This document shows positions 1-9,485 of a DNA stretch of 64,000 nt, piece after piece. Location: NCBI RefSeq assembly GCF_021440515.1, contig NZ_JAKCMV010000025.1:1-64000 (forward strand). The letters are read 5' to 3'. The notes below the pieces were generated by a model, which was given only the letters and a program-made list of their open reading frames with translations, ran no database searches and was not told the DNA's origin. The DNA is from Enterobacter asburiae. Its GTDB lineage: Bacteria > Pseudomonadota > Gammaproteobacteria > Enterobacterales > Enterobacteriaceae. Positions within the stretch are counted from its first letter, which is position 1. Each line of letters opens with the position of its first letter. Both the position numbers and the translations under genes were made by a program.

Positions 1-20
1 AAGGAATAAGCTGAGGGTAT

Positions 21-170
21 CGCGAAGCGACGATTTTCTTGCCGGGAGCCCGGGTGGTCAGGGAGGCGGCGGTGAGCCTCCCTGACACGTTCACACGTAT
101 TGTGGTGACAGAGAAGCAAGGAACGTAAGGTGAACGGAATGACCACCAGAGCCGTATGTTCCCCCTCACC
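21..170 (-). repeat. 150-bp dispersed structured repeat, copy 1
   Basis: Read on the minus strand, this segment aligns without gaps to 46385-46534 on the plus strand, with about 15 differences in 150 positions by eye. It contains a hairpin at 57-86 with an 11-bp stem (GTCAGGGAGGC paired with GCCTCCCTGAC) and an 8-nt loop. The other copy has a different stem sequence that still pairs perfectly. It lies downstream of lldD, and one end merges into the CCCTCACCC palindrome starting at 161. No protein-coding potential was recognised. I cannot assign it to a named repeat family. Confidence 0.8.
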
Positions 171-250
171 CTAACCCTCTCCCCGAAGGGGCGAGGGAAT
201 GGTTTAGTGCATATATTTTGTGGGGATTCATCAGCCCGGAGGGTGAGGGG
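161..250. repeat. CCCTCACCC-type intergenic palindrome, copy A
   Basis: An inner hairpin (CCCTCTCCCC GAA GGGGCGAGGG, about 173-197) sits inside a longer inverted arrangement that begins with CCCTCACCCT at 163 and closes with GGGTGAGGGG at 241-250. The same motif recurs between genes at about 4.1, 6.5, 21.2, 46.4 and 57.75 kb, with a degenerate copy at 11.4 kb. It lies immediately 3' of lldD, where a palindrome could act as a terminator or protect the mRNA end. That role is inference. Confidence 0.7.
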
Positions 251-261
251 ACTTTCTTTTC

Positions 262-1449
262 CTAAGCCGCATCCCCGTGCGCCAGCGGTGCTAATGCCGC
301 CGGGAGCTTACTCAGCTCCTGCACCAGCGAATCCTTGCTGATTTCGCTGATGGATTTCGCGCCGGTCAGGGTCATTGCCACCTTCATCTCTTTCTCGATT
401 AGGTTCAACAGATTCGCCACCCCCGCCTGGCCGTGCGTCGCCAGCGCGTACAGATAGGCGCGTCCGAGCAGTACGCTGTCGGCACCGAGCGCAATCATGC
501 GCACCACGTCCAGCCCGCTGCGAATGCCGCTGTCGGCCAGAATAGCGATATCGCCTTTCACCGCATCGGCGATGGCGGGCAGCGCGCGGGCGGAGGAGAG
601 CACGCCATCCAGCTGACGTCCGCCGTGGTTAGAGACCACAATCCCGTCTGCGCCAAAGCGCACCGCGTCGCGGGCATCTTCCGGGTCGAGGATCCCTTTG
701 ATGACCATCGGGCCATCCCAGAATTCACGGATCCACTCCAGATCTTTCCAGGATATCGACGGATCGAAGTTATTCGCCAGCCAGCCGATGTAATCCTCAA
801 GCCCCGTTGGTTTGCCAAGATAGGCGGAGATATTACCCAGATCGTGAGGACGACCGTTTACGCCCACGTCCCACGCCCACTGCGGGTGCGTCACCGCCTG
901 CCAGTAGCGGCGCAGGGCGGCGTTCGAGCCGCTCATCCCGGAGTGCGCATCGCGGTAGCGCGCGCCGGGCGTCGGCATATCGACGGTAAACACCAGCGTG
1001 GAACAACCCGCCGCCTTTGCACGCTCCAGCGCGTTGCGCATAAAGCCCCGGTCGCGCAGCACGTACAGCTGGAACCACATCGGGCGATTAAGGGTCGGGG
1101 CGACCTCTTCGATAGGGCAGACCGACACGGTGGAAAGGGTAAACGGAATGCCTTTCGCATCCGCGGCGGCGGCGGCCTGAACTTCGCCGCGTCGGGCGTA
1201 CATACCGCATAGCCCAACGGGCGCCAGCGCTACCGGCATAGAGAGCGTTTCGTTGAACAGCTTTGTCTCAAGGCTCAGGTCAGACATATTTTTCAGCACG
1301 CGCTGGCGCAGAGCCACTTCCGATAAATCCTCCACGTTGCGGCGCAGGGTGTATTCGGCATAGGCCCCGCCGTCGATGTAGTGGAACAAAAAGGGCGGCA
1401 AAATGCGCTGTGCGGCGGCGCGGTAGTCACTGGCGGCTGAAATAATCAT
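262..1449 (-). CDS. lldD: L-lactate dehydrogenase (FMN, quinone-linked)
   Basis: This is the membrane-associated FMN enzyme that oxidises L-lactate to pyruvate and passes electrons to the quinone pool. The 395-residue protein shows the family's N-terminal fold ([15 protein letters not shown]) and the active-site motif [10 protein letters not shown], with the catalytic histidine at residue 275. The C-terminal [19 protein letters not shown] stretch belongs to the FMN phosphate-binding region. Length matches E. coli LldD (396). It is the last gene of lldPRD: its ATG overlaps the lldR stop by 4 bp, which suggests translational coupling. Expression is expected to be LldR-controlled and lactate-induced. 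Confidence 0.97.
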   Translation of the reverse strand: MIISAASDYRAAAQRILPPFLFHYIDGGAYAEYTLRRNVEDLSEVALRQRVLKNMSDLSLETKLFNETLSMPVALAPVGLCGMYARRGEVQAAAAADAKGIPFTLSTVSVCPIEEVAPTLNRPMWFQLYVLRDRGFMRNALERAKAAGCSTLVFTVDMPTPGARYRDAHSGMSGSNAALRRYWQAVTHPQWAWDVGVNGRPHDLGNISAYLGKPTGLEDYIGWLANNFDPSISWKDLEWIREFWDGPMVIKGILDPEDARDAVRFGADGIVVSNHGGRQLDGVLSSARALPAIADAVKGDIAILADSGIRSGLDVVRMIALGADSVLLGRAYLYALATHGQAGVANLLNLIEKEMKVAMTLTGAKSISEISKDSLVQELSKLPAALAPLAHGDAA

Positions 1450-2219
1450 GCTTTGTTCTCCCTGGTCATATCGTTATCGCCAGGCAGACGGGTAATACGC
1501 GCCTGTCGGGCCTGATCTTCATCGAATCGTTTGATGGTGGTATGGACGAAGCCCAGATGCGCCATCATCGCTTTGCGCGCGGCATCGGCGTCACCGTTCA
1601 AAATGGCGTTGAGCACCGCGTCGTGCTGTTCGGTTAGCTGTGCAAAGACCGGCGGCACCAGATACATGCGCTGGCGGCTCTGCTTCACGGAGGATTGCAG
1701 CAGGTCGAAGAAGCCGCGCATGGTCTGGAGCAGCACCACGTTGTGCGACGCCTCGGCGATGGCCAGATGGAAACGCACGTCGGCCTGGGAGGCGATATCC
1801 GGGTCGCTGCTCTGGGTGGCTTCAAAGCAGGCTTTGAGCTTCTCTTTATCGGCCTCGGTGGCGCGCATCGCCGCGTGCCAGGCGGTGCTGGCTTCGATGG
1901 CGTGACGGGCTTCGAGGATATCGAAGCTGTAGTCCGGGTCGTTCTCCATCAGCGTTTTGAGCGGCTGAACGATATTTTGCTCAGACCAGTCATCATGCTG
2001 CCAGCGCACAAAAGTGCCGCCGCCGCGACGGCTGAGCAGCACCCCCTCGTTCACCAGCGTCGCCAGCGCTTCCCGCAGCGAGTTTCGCGATACGCCGAGC
2101 TGGACGGCAAGCTGGCGCTCGGCGGGCAGTTTCATGCCCGCTTCGAGCTGTTGTTCTTCAATCAGCGCCCGCACGCGAGAAGCAATCTCGTCGGACAGGC
2201 GTCTGGGCATCACTATCAT
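1446..2219 (-). CDS. lldR: GntR/FadR-family lactate-responsive regulator
   Basis: This 257-residue protein has an N-terminal winged helix (about residues 6-75; [18 protein letters not shown], then SRNSLREAL in the recognition helix and [11 protein letters not shown] in the wing). A C-terminal all-helical FCD ligand domain follows. In E. coli, LldR represses and activates the lld operon according to L-lactate. It overlaps lldP upstream and lldD downstream by 4 bp each, so all three genes should be on one transcript. The start is [10 protein letters not shown], as in the E. coli protein. Confidence 0.96.
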   Translation of the reverse strand: MIVMPRRLSDEIASRVRALIEEQQLEAGMKLPAERQLAVQLGVSRNSLREALATLVNEGVLLSRRGGGTFVRWQHDDWSEQNIVQPLKTLMENDPDYSFDILEARHAIEASTAWHAAMRATEADKEKLKACFEATQSSDPDIASQADVRFHLAIAEASHNVVLLQTMRGFFDLLQSSVKQSRQRMYLVPPVFAQLTEQHDAVLNAILNGDADAARKAMMAHLGFVHTTIKRFDEDQARQARITRLPGDNDMTRENKA

Positions 2220-3871
2220 GGAATCATCCAGGTTAAGACATAGGCCTGAAGGGTGGTGATCACCCCGACCATGCAGGTAAATATCAGGCTGTGCTTGACG
2301 GTAAAGCGGAACAGATCGGACTCTTTGCCGACCAGCCCCACCGCCGCACAGGCAATGGCGATGGACTGCGGAGAGATCATCTTCCCGGTCACGCCGCCGG
2401 TGGTGTTAGCCGCCACCAGCAGCACGTCCGACACGCCGATTTGCTGCGCGGCGGTGGCCTGAAGCGCGGCGAACAGGGCGTTAGACGAGGTGTCCGACCC
2501 GGTCAGGAATACCCCCAGCCAGCCGAGGAACGGCGAGAAGAAGGTGAAGGCGTGGCCGGTATGCGCCAGCGCCAGAGCGAGCGTCGACGACAGGCCGGAA
2601 TAGTTCGAGATAAACGCGAACGCCAGCACCATCCCGATGGAGTAGATCGGCAGCATCAGCTCTTTAATCGTGCTCGCAAAGGTCTGCACCGCAGCGGCAG
2701 GCTTCATGCGCAGCCACACCACGGAAAGGATGGCCGCAAACAGAATGGCGGTGCCGGTTGCGGAGAACCAGTCGAACTTAAAGACGGCTGCGTACGGCGT
2801 GGCGTCATGCACCACCGGCGGCATACGGGCAACCATCTTGTCGAGGAATGGCACGGAAATGTTGATCACCATGTCGTACATCGCGCCGCCCGGGGCAAAC
2901 AGCGCCTTAAACGGCGGGACGCTCCACAGCGTGACGGTGGCGGTCAGGAACAGGAACGGCGACCACGCGCGAATAACCTGCCCTGGGGTATAGCCAGTGC
3001 GCGCCAGCGTCCGATCGACCTGCGATGCGCCCATATCGGCGAAGCGGAAGATGCGTACCGGCTTCCAGCGCTTCAGGAACAGCGTCAGGCAGACCAGTGA
3101 CACCAGCGACGAGATAATGTCCGGCAGTTCCGCGCCGAGGAAGTTCGAGCTGAGGTACTGGGCAATGGCGAAGGAACCGCCCGCCACCACCACCGCAGGC
3201 CAGGTCTCTTTCACCCCGCGCCAGCCGTCCATAATCGCCATGATCCAGAACAGCACGATAATGGTCAGGAACGGCAGCTGGCGGCCCACCATCTGGCCAA
3301 TCTCAAAGCTGTCCAGCCCGGTAACCTGTCCGGCGACCAGAATCGGAATGCCCATCGCACCGAACGCCACCGGCGCGGTGTTAACGATTAGGCACAGCCC
3401 GGCGGCGTACAGCGGGTTAAAGCCCAGCCCCACCAGCAGCGCGGCGGTGATCGCCACGGGCGCGCCGAATCCTGCTGCCCCCTCCAGAAACGCGCCGAAG
3501 GAGAAGCCGACAATCAGCATTTGCAGGCGCTGGTCCGGGGTGATGGAGAGGATCGACGAGCGAATAATGTCGAACTGCCCGGTTTTCACCGAGATTTTAT
3601 AGACGAAGACGGCGGCGATGATGATCCACGCAATCGGCCACAGCCCGTAGAAGAAGCCGTACACCACCGAGGCCAGCGCGCGATCGACCGGCATTTTGTA
3701 GAAGAACAGCGCCACCATCAGGGCGATGGCAACGGTATAGGTCGCGGCAAGGTAGCCCTTCAGCTTGAGCTTAATCAGCGCAAAGAAGAAGAACAGGATC
3801 GGGAGCGATGCGATCAGGCTCGACAGCCAGATATTTCCGGCCGGATCGTAGTTTTGTTGCCAGAGGCTCAT
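2216..3871 (-). CDS. lldP: L-lactate permease
   Basis: This 551-residue integral membrane protein has at least 12 hydrophobic segments and belongs to the LctP/LldP family, which imports L-lactate (also D-lactate and glycolate) with protons. Family hallmarks visible include [17 protein letters not shown] near residue 130 and the conserved C-terminal [17 protein letters not shown] segment. Length equals E. coli LldP (551). It is the first gene of lldPRD and starts [10 protein letters not shown]. The upstream 130 bp should contain the regulated promoter. Confidence 0.97.
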   Translation of the reverse strand: MSLWQQNYDPAGNIWLSSLIASLPILFFFFALIKLKLKGYLAATYTVAIALMVALFFYKMPVDRALASVVYGFFYGLWPIAWIIIAAVFVYKISVKTGQFDIIRSSILSITPDQRLQMLIVGFSFGAFLEGAAGFGAPVAITAALLVGLGFNPLYAAGLCLIVNTAPVAFGAMGIPILVAGQVTGLDSFEIGQMVGRQLPFLTIIVLFWIMAIMDGWRGVKETWPAVVVAGGSFAIAQYLSSNFLGAELPDIISSLVSLVCLTLFLKRWKPVRIFRFADMGASQVDRTLARTGYTPGQVIRAWSPFLFLTATVTLWSVPPFKALFAPGGAMYDMVINISVPFLDKMVARMPPVVHDATPYAAVFKFDWFSATGTAILFAAILSVVWLRMKPAAAVQTFASTIKELMLPIYSIGMVLAFAFISNYSGLSSTLALALAHTGHAFTFFSPFLGWLGVFLTGSDTSSNALFAALQATAAQQIGVSDVLLVAANTTGGVTGKMISPQSIAIACAAVGLVGKESDLFRFTVKHSLIFTCMVGVITTLQAYVLTWMIP

Positions 3872-3939
3872 GCAGGTCTCCAGGGGACCGCACAGTCAGC
3901 GTCGCGGTGAGTCTACGCTCATCTCAGCGTCAAGGACTG

Positions 3940-3965
3940 TGTAAAAGTGGTCCTGCCAATATTAT
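3940..3965 (-). promoter_or_regulatory. candidate LldR operator upstream of lldP
   Basis: The minus strand reads ATTGGCAGGACCACTTTT about 85 bp upstream of lldP. The TGGC-N3-ACCA core resembles the imperfect palindrome reported for E. coli LldR (ATTGGCCCTACCAAT). A second operator and clear -35/-10 boxes could not be fixed by eye, so the call is tentative. Confidence 0.35.
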
Positions 3966-4107
3966 GATGTAGGGTGAATGACAATGAATGGTTAACCAGA
4001 TGTTATGGGTGGGCAATGATTTTGTGAGCGTAATTAACAGAAGTGTGAACCAGGCAGGCGGGGAGTTGGGGATTGGTTGGGCCAATTTGAATCAGTATGG
4101 AGACTGA

Positions 4108-4285
4108 TGCCCTCACCCCGGCCCTCTCCCACAGGGAGAGGGAGAAAACCGCACCGTACAGTCCCCTCGCTCTTTGGGAAGAGGGAGAAAACCGCACCGT
4201 ACAGTCCCCTCGCTCTTTGGGAAGAGGGAGAAAACCGCACCGTACAGTCTCCTCGCCCCTTTGGGGAGAGCGTTAGGGTGAGGGG
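4108..4285. repeat. CCCTCACCC palindrome with 43-bp x 3 tandem repeat (copy B)
   Basis: The outer element runs from CCCTCACCCCGGCCCTCTCCC (4110) to GAGCGTTAGGGTGAGGG (4268). Inside are three adjacent 43-bp units at 4138-4180, 4181-4223 and 4224-4266. The first two are identical and the third differs at a few positions. Each unit carries GAAAACCGCACCGTACAGTC and a small hairpin (CTCTT TGGG AAGAG). This looks like internal duplication of the palindromic repeat, probably by replication slippage. It lies between yibL and lldP and would not be CRISPR: there are no spacers. Confidence 0.85.
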
Positions 4286-4293
4286 GAGAATGA

Positions 4294-4656
4294 TTAAAAA
4301 GCAGTCTTACTAAACCCCGTCATCTCTTTCAGGCCCATTTCGCGGCCCAGCTCGGTCATCGGGTGAACCACGACCAGCCCACGGACGCTTTTCTTCAGCT
4401 TGCCCATGTCGGCCTGTTCTTTTTTGGTGATCGCGCGGCGGTGCGGCATGTTCATCAGCTTCTGCGCTTCTTTGCTCAGCTTCTGGCCTTTTACTTCGCG
4501 CAGGCGTTCGATTTCGGTTTCCAGCGTGGCGGCTTCTTTTTCCAGCTCCGCATACTTCTCGGCGGAATCGACCAGGGAAAGGCCAGCCATCTGGTGGCGG
4601 ATCAGATCGAGGCGATCGCTCAGACGTTTAATTTCGTTCTTTTCGACTTCTTTCAT
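4294..4656 (-). CDS. yibL: YibL family ribosome-associated protein (DUF2810)
   Basis: This 120-residue, highly charged, mostly helical protein has an N-terminal coiled-coil-like half (about residues 2-60, heptad-rich Leu/Glu/Lys) and a conserved basic C-terminus ([20 protein letters not shown]). It matches E. coli YibL in length and sequence; that protein co-purifies with ribosomes but has no defined role. It sits between lldP and mtlR as in E. coli, but the small gene yibT found there is not present here. Confidence 0.92.
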   Translation of the reverse strand: MKEVEKNEIKRLSDRLDLIRHQMAGLSLVDSAEKYAELEKEAATLETEIERLREVKGQKLSKEAQKLMNMPHRRAITKKEQADMGKLKKSVRGLVVVHPMTELGREMGLKEMTGFSKTAF

Positions 4657-4714
4657 GACAAATGACTCTAAAAACGGGGAATTTATAGGTAAGGATACAC
4701 CAATGCGCGCAGGC

Positions 4715-5305
4715 TTACTTCTGAAACGCTTTTTTTAAGCTGATTCGGGAAATCAGCTCAGTCAGGGAAAGCACCATCGTTGAACGAACAACCTGCTGAT
4801 AACGAAGCTTTTGCATCGCGTACAGCTCAGGATCGCTGTTATCAAAATGGGGAGCCGGAGGCAGGGCGGTGACGCAGTGCAGTTCACCAAAGGGGCCCAG
4901 AATTTCATCATCGGTAAACGCGTATTCGTTACCGTCATGATTCAGCTCTTCGCGCAGCGCCATCAGCAGCTCGGCGTCTTCGTACTCGGGCCTGCTCAAC
5001 ACGCCAAGACCGTAAATCAGCTTCAGACGCACCGAGAGATCGCCCAGCGGCCCGTCGCCGTCCAGTAACGGTTCTACAGCGTACTTAACAGCGTAGTCGT
5101 CTTTGCGAAACACCTGAAGCACCAGGATATTCACCGCCTCGGTCAGTAACTCAACGGCGGCAATCAGGAAGCTTCTAACGGTTTTGCCAGCATTCAGACG
5201 CTCAAGCACACGATTTTCAAAGGCCTGGGTTTGTTCCATTATTGCCTGCATATCTGACAATGGGTAAATCGGGCGCAGGCTGACCTGCGCCGCATTCTGC
5301 ATCAT
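4715..5305 (-). CDS. mtlR: mannitol operon repressor
   Basis: This 196-residue member of the MtlR/FumE family is nearly collinear with E. coli MtlR (conserved [19 protein letters not shown], then [20 protein letters not shown]). Despite acting as a repressor it has no classical helix-turn-helix; in E. coli it is thought to work with HPr or other proteins. Its ATG overlaps the mtlD stop (ATGA), so it is probably coupled to mtlD translation. The extreme N-terminus ([12 protein letters not shown]) diverges from E. coli, and a second ATG follows directly. Confidence 0.95.
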   Translation of the reverse strand: MMQNAAQVSLRPIYPLSDMQAIMEQTQAFENRVLERLNAGKTVRSFLIAAVELLTEAVNILVLQVFRKDDYAVKYAVEPLLDGDGPLGDLSVRLKLIYGLGVLSRPEYEDAELLMALREELNHDGNEYAFTDDEILGPFGELHCVTALPPAPHFDNSDPELYAMQKLRYQQVVRSTMVLSLTELISRISLKKAFQK

Positions 5306-6450
5306 TTGGTTGCGTTGTATGCGTTAACCGCCTCCACAACCACGTCGCTGTTGGCATCCAGACCGGAGATCTGCGCCAGCGCGGCCTGCGGGCCTTTACT
5401 GTCAATCAGCTCAGCCAGCTCAATCGCCTGCGGATCCTGCTCGCTGCGATAGTGCATGGCAGCCGCAATCCCTTTCACCAGGTTAGCGTGCGGCAGGCCG
5501 TATTCCAGCGTGCCCAGCAGCGGCTTGATCAGGCGATCGCCCGCGCTCAGCTTACGCAGCGGCTGACGGCCAACGCGCTCAACGTCATCTTTCAGATACG
5601 GGTTTTCAAAACGACCGAGGATTTTCTGAATGTATGCCGCGTGTTTCTCAGCATCAAAACCGTAGCGTTTGATCAGCACCGCGCCGCTCTCTTCCATGGC
5701 GCCTTTCACCACCGCGCGGATTTTCTCATCGAGGATCGCGTCGCGAATGGTCTGATGACCAGCCAATTTTCCGAGGTACGCGGTTATAGCATGACCGGTG
5801 TTCAGCGTGAAGAGTTTACGTTCGACAAATGCCATCAGGTTATCGGTTAATTCCATACCCGGGATGGTCGGCAGCGCGCCTTTGAACTGGGTTTTATCAA
5901 CGATCCACTCGCTGAAGGTTTCAACGGTCACTTCCAGCGGATCGTTGGTGGCGGATTCTGACGGCGGAACGATACGGTCCACGGCGGAATCCACAAAGCC
6001 AACGTGCGCTTCTACCCAGGCTTTGTCTTCGTCAGCGACGACGGCCATTACGTGACCTTTCAACTGGGTGGTGCCACGCACCATGTTCTCACAGGCGATG
6101 ATGTTCAGCGGGGTTTCAATGCCCTGCGCTTTACGTTTCGCCAGGCCTTTTGCCACCGCAGGGGCGATACGCTCAAGCACTACCGGACCTACGGCGGTCG
6201 TCACCAGATCGACGCTGGCGATCAGGTCAACAACGTCGTCGCCAATGCTGCTGACCGCGTTCACGCCCGATACGGTTTCGACCTGCTCATTTTCACCGAC
6301 CACATGCACCTGATAGCTATGACGGGCATTCAGGGCGTCGAGCACCACCTGGTTCACATCGGCGAATGTCAGCGTAATGCCCGCATCTGCCAGCAGTTTA
6401 CCGATAAAGCCACGACCGATATTCCCTGCGCCAAAATGTAATGCTTTCAT
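5302..6450 (-). CDS. mtlD: mannitol-1-phosphate 5-dehydrogenase
   Basis: MtlD oxidises mannitol 1-phosphate from the PTS to fructose 6-phosphate with NAD+. I chose the internal start [17 protein letters not shown], which gives 382 residues, the E. coli length; a 23-residue upstream extension runs into the intergenic palindrome and is not conserved. The Rossmann NAD-binding motif GAGNIGRG is at residues 7-14, and the polyol dehydrogenase motif [16 protein letters not shown] follows mid-protein. It is the second gene of mtlADR, with mtlR overlapping its stop. Confidence 0.97.
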   Translation of the reverse strand: MKALHFGAGNIGRGFIGKLLADAGITLTFADVNQVVLDALNARHSYQVHVVGENEQVETVSGVNAVSSIGDDVVDLIASVDLVTTAVGPVVLERIAPAVAKGLAKRKAQGIETPLNIIACENMVRGTTQLKGHVMAVVADEDKAWVEAHVGFVDSAVDRIVPPSESATNDPLEVTVETFSEWIVDKTQFKGALPTIPGMELTDNLMAFVERKLFTLNTGHAITAYLGKLAGHQTIRDAILDEKIRAVVKGAMEESGAVLIKRYGFDAEKHAAYIQKILGRFENPYLKDDVERVGRQPLRKLSAGDRLIKPLLGTLEYGLPHANLVKGIAAAMHYRSEQDPQAIELAELIDSKGPQAALAQISGLDANSDVVVEAVNAYNATK

Positions 6451-6479
6451 AGTGTTAACCTTCGTTAATGTTTTTACCC

Positions 6480-6550
6480 GAGAGGGCTGGGGTGAGGAAC
6501 CGCATACATTTCCCCTCACCCTAGCCCTCTCCCCAGTGGGGAGAGGGAAG
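6480..6550. repeat. CCCTCACCC-type intergenic palindrome, copy C
   Basis: CCCTCACCCTAGCCCTCTCCCC and GGGGAGAGGG form a strong hairpin (about 6512-6547), and an inverted partial motif (GAGGGCTGGGGTGAGG) starts at 6482. It fills the gap between mtlA and mtlD, where it could lower downstream expression or stabilise the mtlA 3' end, as REP elements do. That role is inferred. Confidence 0.75.
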
Positions 6551-6558
6551 AGGATAAA

Positions 6559-8469
6559 TTACTTATTCAGCAGTGCCAGAACTTCTTCCACGCTGGTGGT
6601 GTTGGCCAGGCGCTCGATAACGGTTTCGTCATCCAGGGCGTTGGTCAGGCTGGTAATCACCTGAATGTGCTCGTTGTTGCGAGCGGCGATACCAATCACC
6701 AGACGGGCGATATCGTCTTCTTCTTCACCGAAGCGCACGCCCTGCGGGTACTGACAGAACACCACGCCGGTTTTCAGCACGCGGTCTTTCGCTTCAACCG
6801 TACCGTGCGGAACCGCGATGGATTCGCCCAGGTAGGTTGGGGTCAGTTTTTCACGTTCCAGCATCGCGTCAACGTATTCAGGCTGAACGTAACCGCCTTT
6901 CACCAGCTGCTCACCCGCAAAGCGAATCGCTTCTTCTTTGTGGGTCGCGGTACGGCCCAGGAAGATGTTCTCGGCGCCCAGTTTGAACAGGTGCGCGTTG
7001 CTCTCGTCAAAGCTGTCTTGCAGGCTGGTACGCACTTTCACTTCGTTATCTTCGTGACGCTGCGCGGCAACCAGACGCTCGGTCAGGCTGGAGTACAGGC
7101 CGCTGTCCAGGAAGTTGGTCAGCGAGATGTGCTGTGCCTGTGGCACCTGACGCATCGCACGTTCGGTCAGATCGCGGTGGGTGATGACCAGGTCAACATC
7201 CGGTGGCAGGCTGTTGATGGCGCTGTTGGTCACGGAGATGTTGCTCAGACCCGCGTCCTGTACCTTCTTACGCAGCACGCCAGCACCCATTGCGCTTGAA
7301 CCCATACCGGCGTCGCAGGCAACGATGATTTTACGTACGTGGCTCAGGTCGTTAGAGACATCGCCAGCCGCCAGCGGGGTCGCTGCGCCTTTGGATTCAG
7401 CTTTCATATCCTGCATGCGACGGGTCGCTGCTTCGATATCGTCTTCTTCTTTCACTTTGCTGGTTTTCAGCAGGATAGCGGAGACAACGAAGGAGACCAC
7501 CAGCGCCGCAGCGATAGCCGCGATGTTAGCGAAGTAGGCACCTTTCGGGGTCATCGCCAGTACCGCCAGGATAGAACCCGGAGAAGCTGGAGACACCAGA
7601 CCGCCGCCCAGCACGCTCAGGGTGAACACGCCGGTCATACCGCCGAGGATAACGGCCAGGATCAGACGTGGGTTCATCAGCACGTACGGGAAGTAAATTT
7701 CGTGGATACCGCCCAGGAAGTGGATGATAGCCGCACCGCCCGCAGACTGCTTCGCGCTGCCGCGACCGAAGAACATGTACGCCAGCAGAACGCCCATACC
7801 CGGACCTGGGTTCGCTTCAATCAGGAAGAAGATAGACTTGCCGAGATCATGCGACTGCTGAATACCCAGCGGCGAGAAGATACCGTGGTTGATGGCGTTG
7901 TTGAGGAACAGGATTTTCGCCGGTTCAACAAAGATAGACGCCAGCGGCAGCATGTCGTGCGCAACCATGAAGTTAACGCCGGCTGCCAGAATTTTGGACA
8001 GCACTTCAACCGCCGGGCCAATGCCGAGGAAGGCCAGAATCGCCAGGATCATCCCGATGATGCCAGCGGAGAAGTTGTTCACCAGCATTTCGAAGCCGGA
8101 TTTGATTTTGCCATCAACCCAGACGTCGAATTTCTTGATTGCCCAACCGCCCAGAGGACCGGCGATCATGGCACCGAGGAACATCGGCATATCCGCACCG
8201 ACGATAACCCCCATCGTGGTGATGGCACCCACAACGCCACCACGGTCACCGCCCACCAGACGACCACCGGTATAACCGATGAGCAGCGGCAGGAGGTAAG
8301 TAATCATTGGGCCAACGAGCTTCGCCAGCGTTTCGTTCGGCAACCACCCTGTTGGAATAAATAACGCGGTGATGATACCCCACGCGATAAACGCGCCGAT
8401 ATTTGGCATCACCATGTTGCTGAGGAAGCGACCAAAGCTTTGTACTTTGATCTTAAAATCGGATGACAT
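6559..8469 (-). CDS. mtlA: PTS mannitol transporter, EIICBA
   Basis: This single-chain 636-residue permease takes up and phosphorylates mannitol to mannitol 1-phosphate. Domains are: IIC membrane domain (about 1-340) with the substrate-site motif GGIHEIYFPYVLM; IIB (about 378-465) with the phospho-cysteine in IIVACDAGMGSSAMG near residue 384; and IIA (about 495-636) with the phospho-histidine in IAVPHGTVEAKD near residue 554. Length is one less than E. coli MtlA. It is the first gene of mtlADR, with several CRP sites upstream. Confidence 0.98.
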   Translation of the reverse strand: MSSDFKIKVQSFGRFLSNMVMPNIGAFIAWGIITALFIPTGWLPNETLAKLVGPMITYLLPLLIGYTGGRLVGGDRGGVVGAITTMGVIVGADMPMFLGAMIAGPLGGWAIKKFDVWVDGKIKSGFEMLVNNFSAGIIGMILAILAFLGIGPAVEVLSKILAAGVNFMVAHDMLPLASIFVEPAKILFLNNAINHGIFSPLGIQQSHDLGKSIFFLIEANPGPGMGVLLAYMFFGRGSAKQSAGGAAIIHFLGGIHEIYFPYVLMNPRLILAVILGGMTGVFTLSVLGGGLVSPASPGSILAVLAMTPKGAYFANIAAIAAALVVSFVVSAILLKTSKVKEEDDIEAATRRMQDMKAESKGAATPLAAGDVSNDLSHVRKIIVACDAGMGSSAMGAGVLRKKVQDAGLSNISVTNSAINSLPPDVDLVITHRDLTERAMRQVPQAQHISLTNFLDSGLYSSLTERLVAAQRHEDNEVKVRTSLQDSFDESNAHLFKLGAENIFLGRTATHKEEAIRFAGEQLVKGGYVQPEYVDAMLEREKLTPTYLGESIAVPHGTVEAKDRVLKTGVVFCQYPQGVRFGEEEDDIARLVIGIAARNNEHIQVITSLTNALDDETVIERLANTTSVEEVLALLNK

Positions 8470-8609
8470 AAAACACCCCTTCTTATGTTTACGCTTAGGC
8501 TTACGGCCCGAGGTTTTTCGTTAATGTGCGACGGCAGAGGTAGCCCGGCCCTGTTCATGCTGTGAAATCTGGCACTGAATCGTTCACGTGTCCAGATAGC
8601 GGAAATTTG

Positions 8610-8625
8610 TGTGATCTCAGTCACG
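8610..8625. promoter_or_regulatory. CRP site 1, mtl control region
   Basis: TGTGA-TCTCAG-TCACG matches the CRP consensus TGTGA-N6-TCACA at 9 of 10 core positions, about 140 bp upstream of the mtlA start codon. Multiple CRP sites are known for the E. coli mtl operon. Confidence 0.75.
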
Positions 8626-8653
8626 TAAATGTAGGGGGTGCAGCATTTAATGA

Positions 8654-8669
8654 AGTGATCTGCGTCACA
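8654..8669. promoter_or_regulatory. CRP site 2, mtl control region
   Basis: AGTGA-TCTGCG-TCACA matches the CRP core at 9 of 10 positions. Its centre is 44 bp from the first site, about four helical turns. Confidence 0.7.
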
Positions 8670-8726
8670 AAAAGCATGTACAAAAAAAATACGGCGGCCA
8701 GAAAAGCGGCAAAAAGTGGGGTGTTT

Positions 8727-8742
8727 TGTGATGTTTGTCACA
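8727..8742. promoter_or_regulatory. CRP site 3, mtl control region (perfect core)
   Basis: TGTGA-TGTTTG-TCACA is a perfect 10 of 10 match to the CRP core. Confidence 0.8.
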
Positions 8743-8770
8743 TTTGCTTGTCGCCATTTTGTTTCTGGAA

Positions 8771-8786
8771 TGTGAGTGAATTCACA
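8771..8786. promoter_or_regulatory. CRP site 4, mtl control region (perfect core)
   Basis: TGTGA-GTGAAT-TCACA is a perfect core match, 44 bp from the previous site. It may serve mtlA, the divergent yibIH, or both. Confidence 0.8.
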
Positions 8787-8813
8787 AAATATTTTTATGC
8801 AGATTTCTCTTGA

Positions 8814-8829
8814 TGTGATCGTTCGCAAC
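8814..8829. promoter_or_regulatory. possible fifth CRP site (half-site), mtl control region
   Basis: TGTGA-TCGTTC-GCAAC keeps one good half-site. It continues the roughly 43-bp spacing of the two preceding sites, which is the main reason to include it. Confidence 0.45.
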
Positions 8830-9126
8830 TTCTGCTTAACCATTCGCGACCAGGATGATGTGTAAGCCACACCCAAAGCTTAAAAAGTACCCTCTTAGTG
8901 TGGTATGGAAAAAACCAGAAACCTGGATTACGCTCATATTGTAAGGTTAAGCCTATTATTATTCAGGTTATATTTTGACACGTTTATAAACTTGCACGGA
9001 GATATTCTAAAACCTGATACTCCCTCGCTCTTAAATAAATGCATCTTCGTTCTTTAAAAATAAATTAATTAGGTTGCGTACCGTTTTATTAATTTAATAA
9101 GTTGACGTTGTGTAAGTGAGGCAATT

Positions 9127-9483
9127 ATGTTTCTCAACTACTTCGCGCTGGGCGTATTAGTCTTCGTGTTTCTGGTTCTGTTTTACGGAATCATCGCTAT
9201 TCATGATATTCCTTATAATATGGCGAAAAAGCGTAATCATCCCCACGCCGATGCAATTCATACGGCAGGGTGGATCAGCCTGTTTACGCTCCACGCTATT
9301 TGGCCGTTTTTGTGGATATGGGCCACCCTGTACCGGGAAGATCGCGGCTGGGGAATGCAAAATCATATTACCACGCCGGGCGAGGTTCCCGGTATGAACG
9401 CGCTGTCCCGGCGCGTGGCTGAACTCGAACAAAAACTGGCTGTGGTCACCTCTACTGCCGATAAGAATACGTCGGAGCGTTAA
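9127..9483 (+). CDS. yibI: YibI inner membrane protein (DUF3302)
   Basis: This 118-residue protein has two hydrophobic segments (about residues 5-25 and 50-68) and a short C-terminal coiled coil ([13 protein letters not shown]). It is followed 2 bp later by the HlyD-like yibH, an arrangement conserved in E. coli. The pair resembles small-membrane-partner plus periplasmic-adaptor modules. The transported substrate, if any, is unknown. Confidence 0.88.
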   Translation: MFLNYFALGVLVFVFLVLFYGIIAIHDIPYNMAKKRNHPHADAIHTAGWISLFTLHAIWPFLWIWATLYREDRGWGMQNHITTPGEVPGMNALSRRVAELEQKLAVVTSTADKNTSER

Positions 9484-9485
9484 TC

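Larger units (their letters stand above)
8470..9126. other. mtlA-yibI divergent intergenic region
   Basis: This 657-bp gap separates mtlA (minus) and yibI (plus). The mtlA-proximal half holds the CRP-like sites listed separately. The yibI-proximal half (about 8900-9126) is AT-rich and should carry the yibIH promoter, but I could not fix its boxes. No credible small gene, terminator or repeat was seen. Confidence 0.6.

Noticed and set aside
156..341. A small plus-strand frame at the left end
   Set aside because: It translates the CCCTCACCC palindrome and the antisense of the lldD 3' end.
4138..4266. Possible CRISPR array
   Set aside because: Three directly abutting 43-bp units without unique spacers; no cas genes anywhere in the window.
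7339..8364. A 341-codon plus-strand frame opposite mtlA
   Set aside because: Composition is typical of an antisense shadow (rich in Arg, His, Gln, Asp) and mtlA is certain on the other strand.
8409..8876. A 155-codon minus-strand frame across the mtlA promoter
   Set aside because: It covers the CRP-site array, shows no domain and overlaps the mtlA start in another frame.
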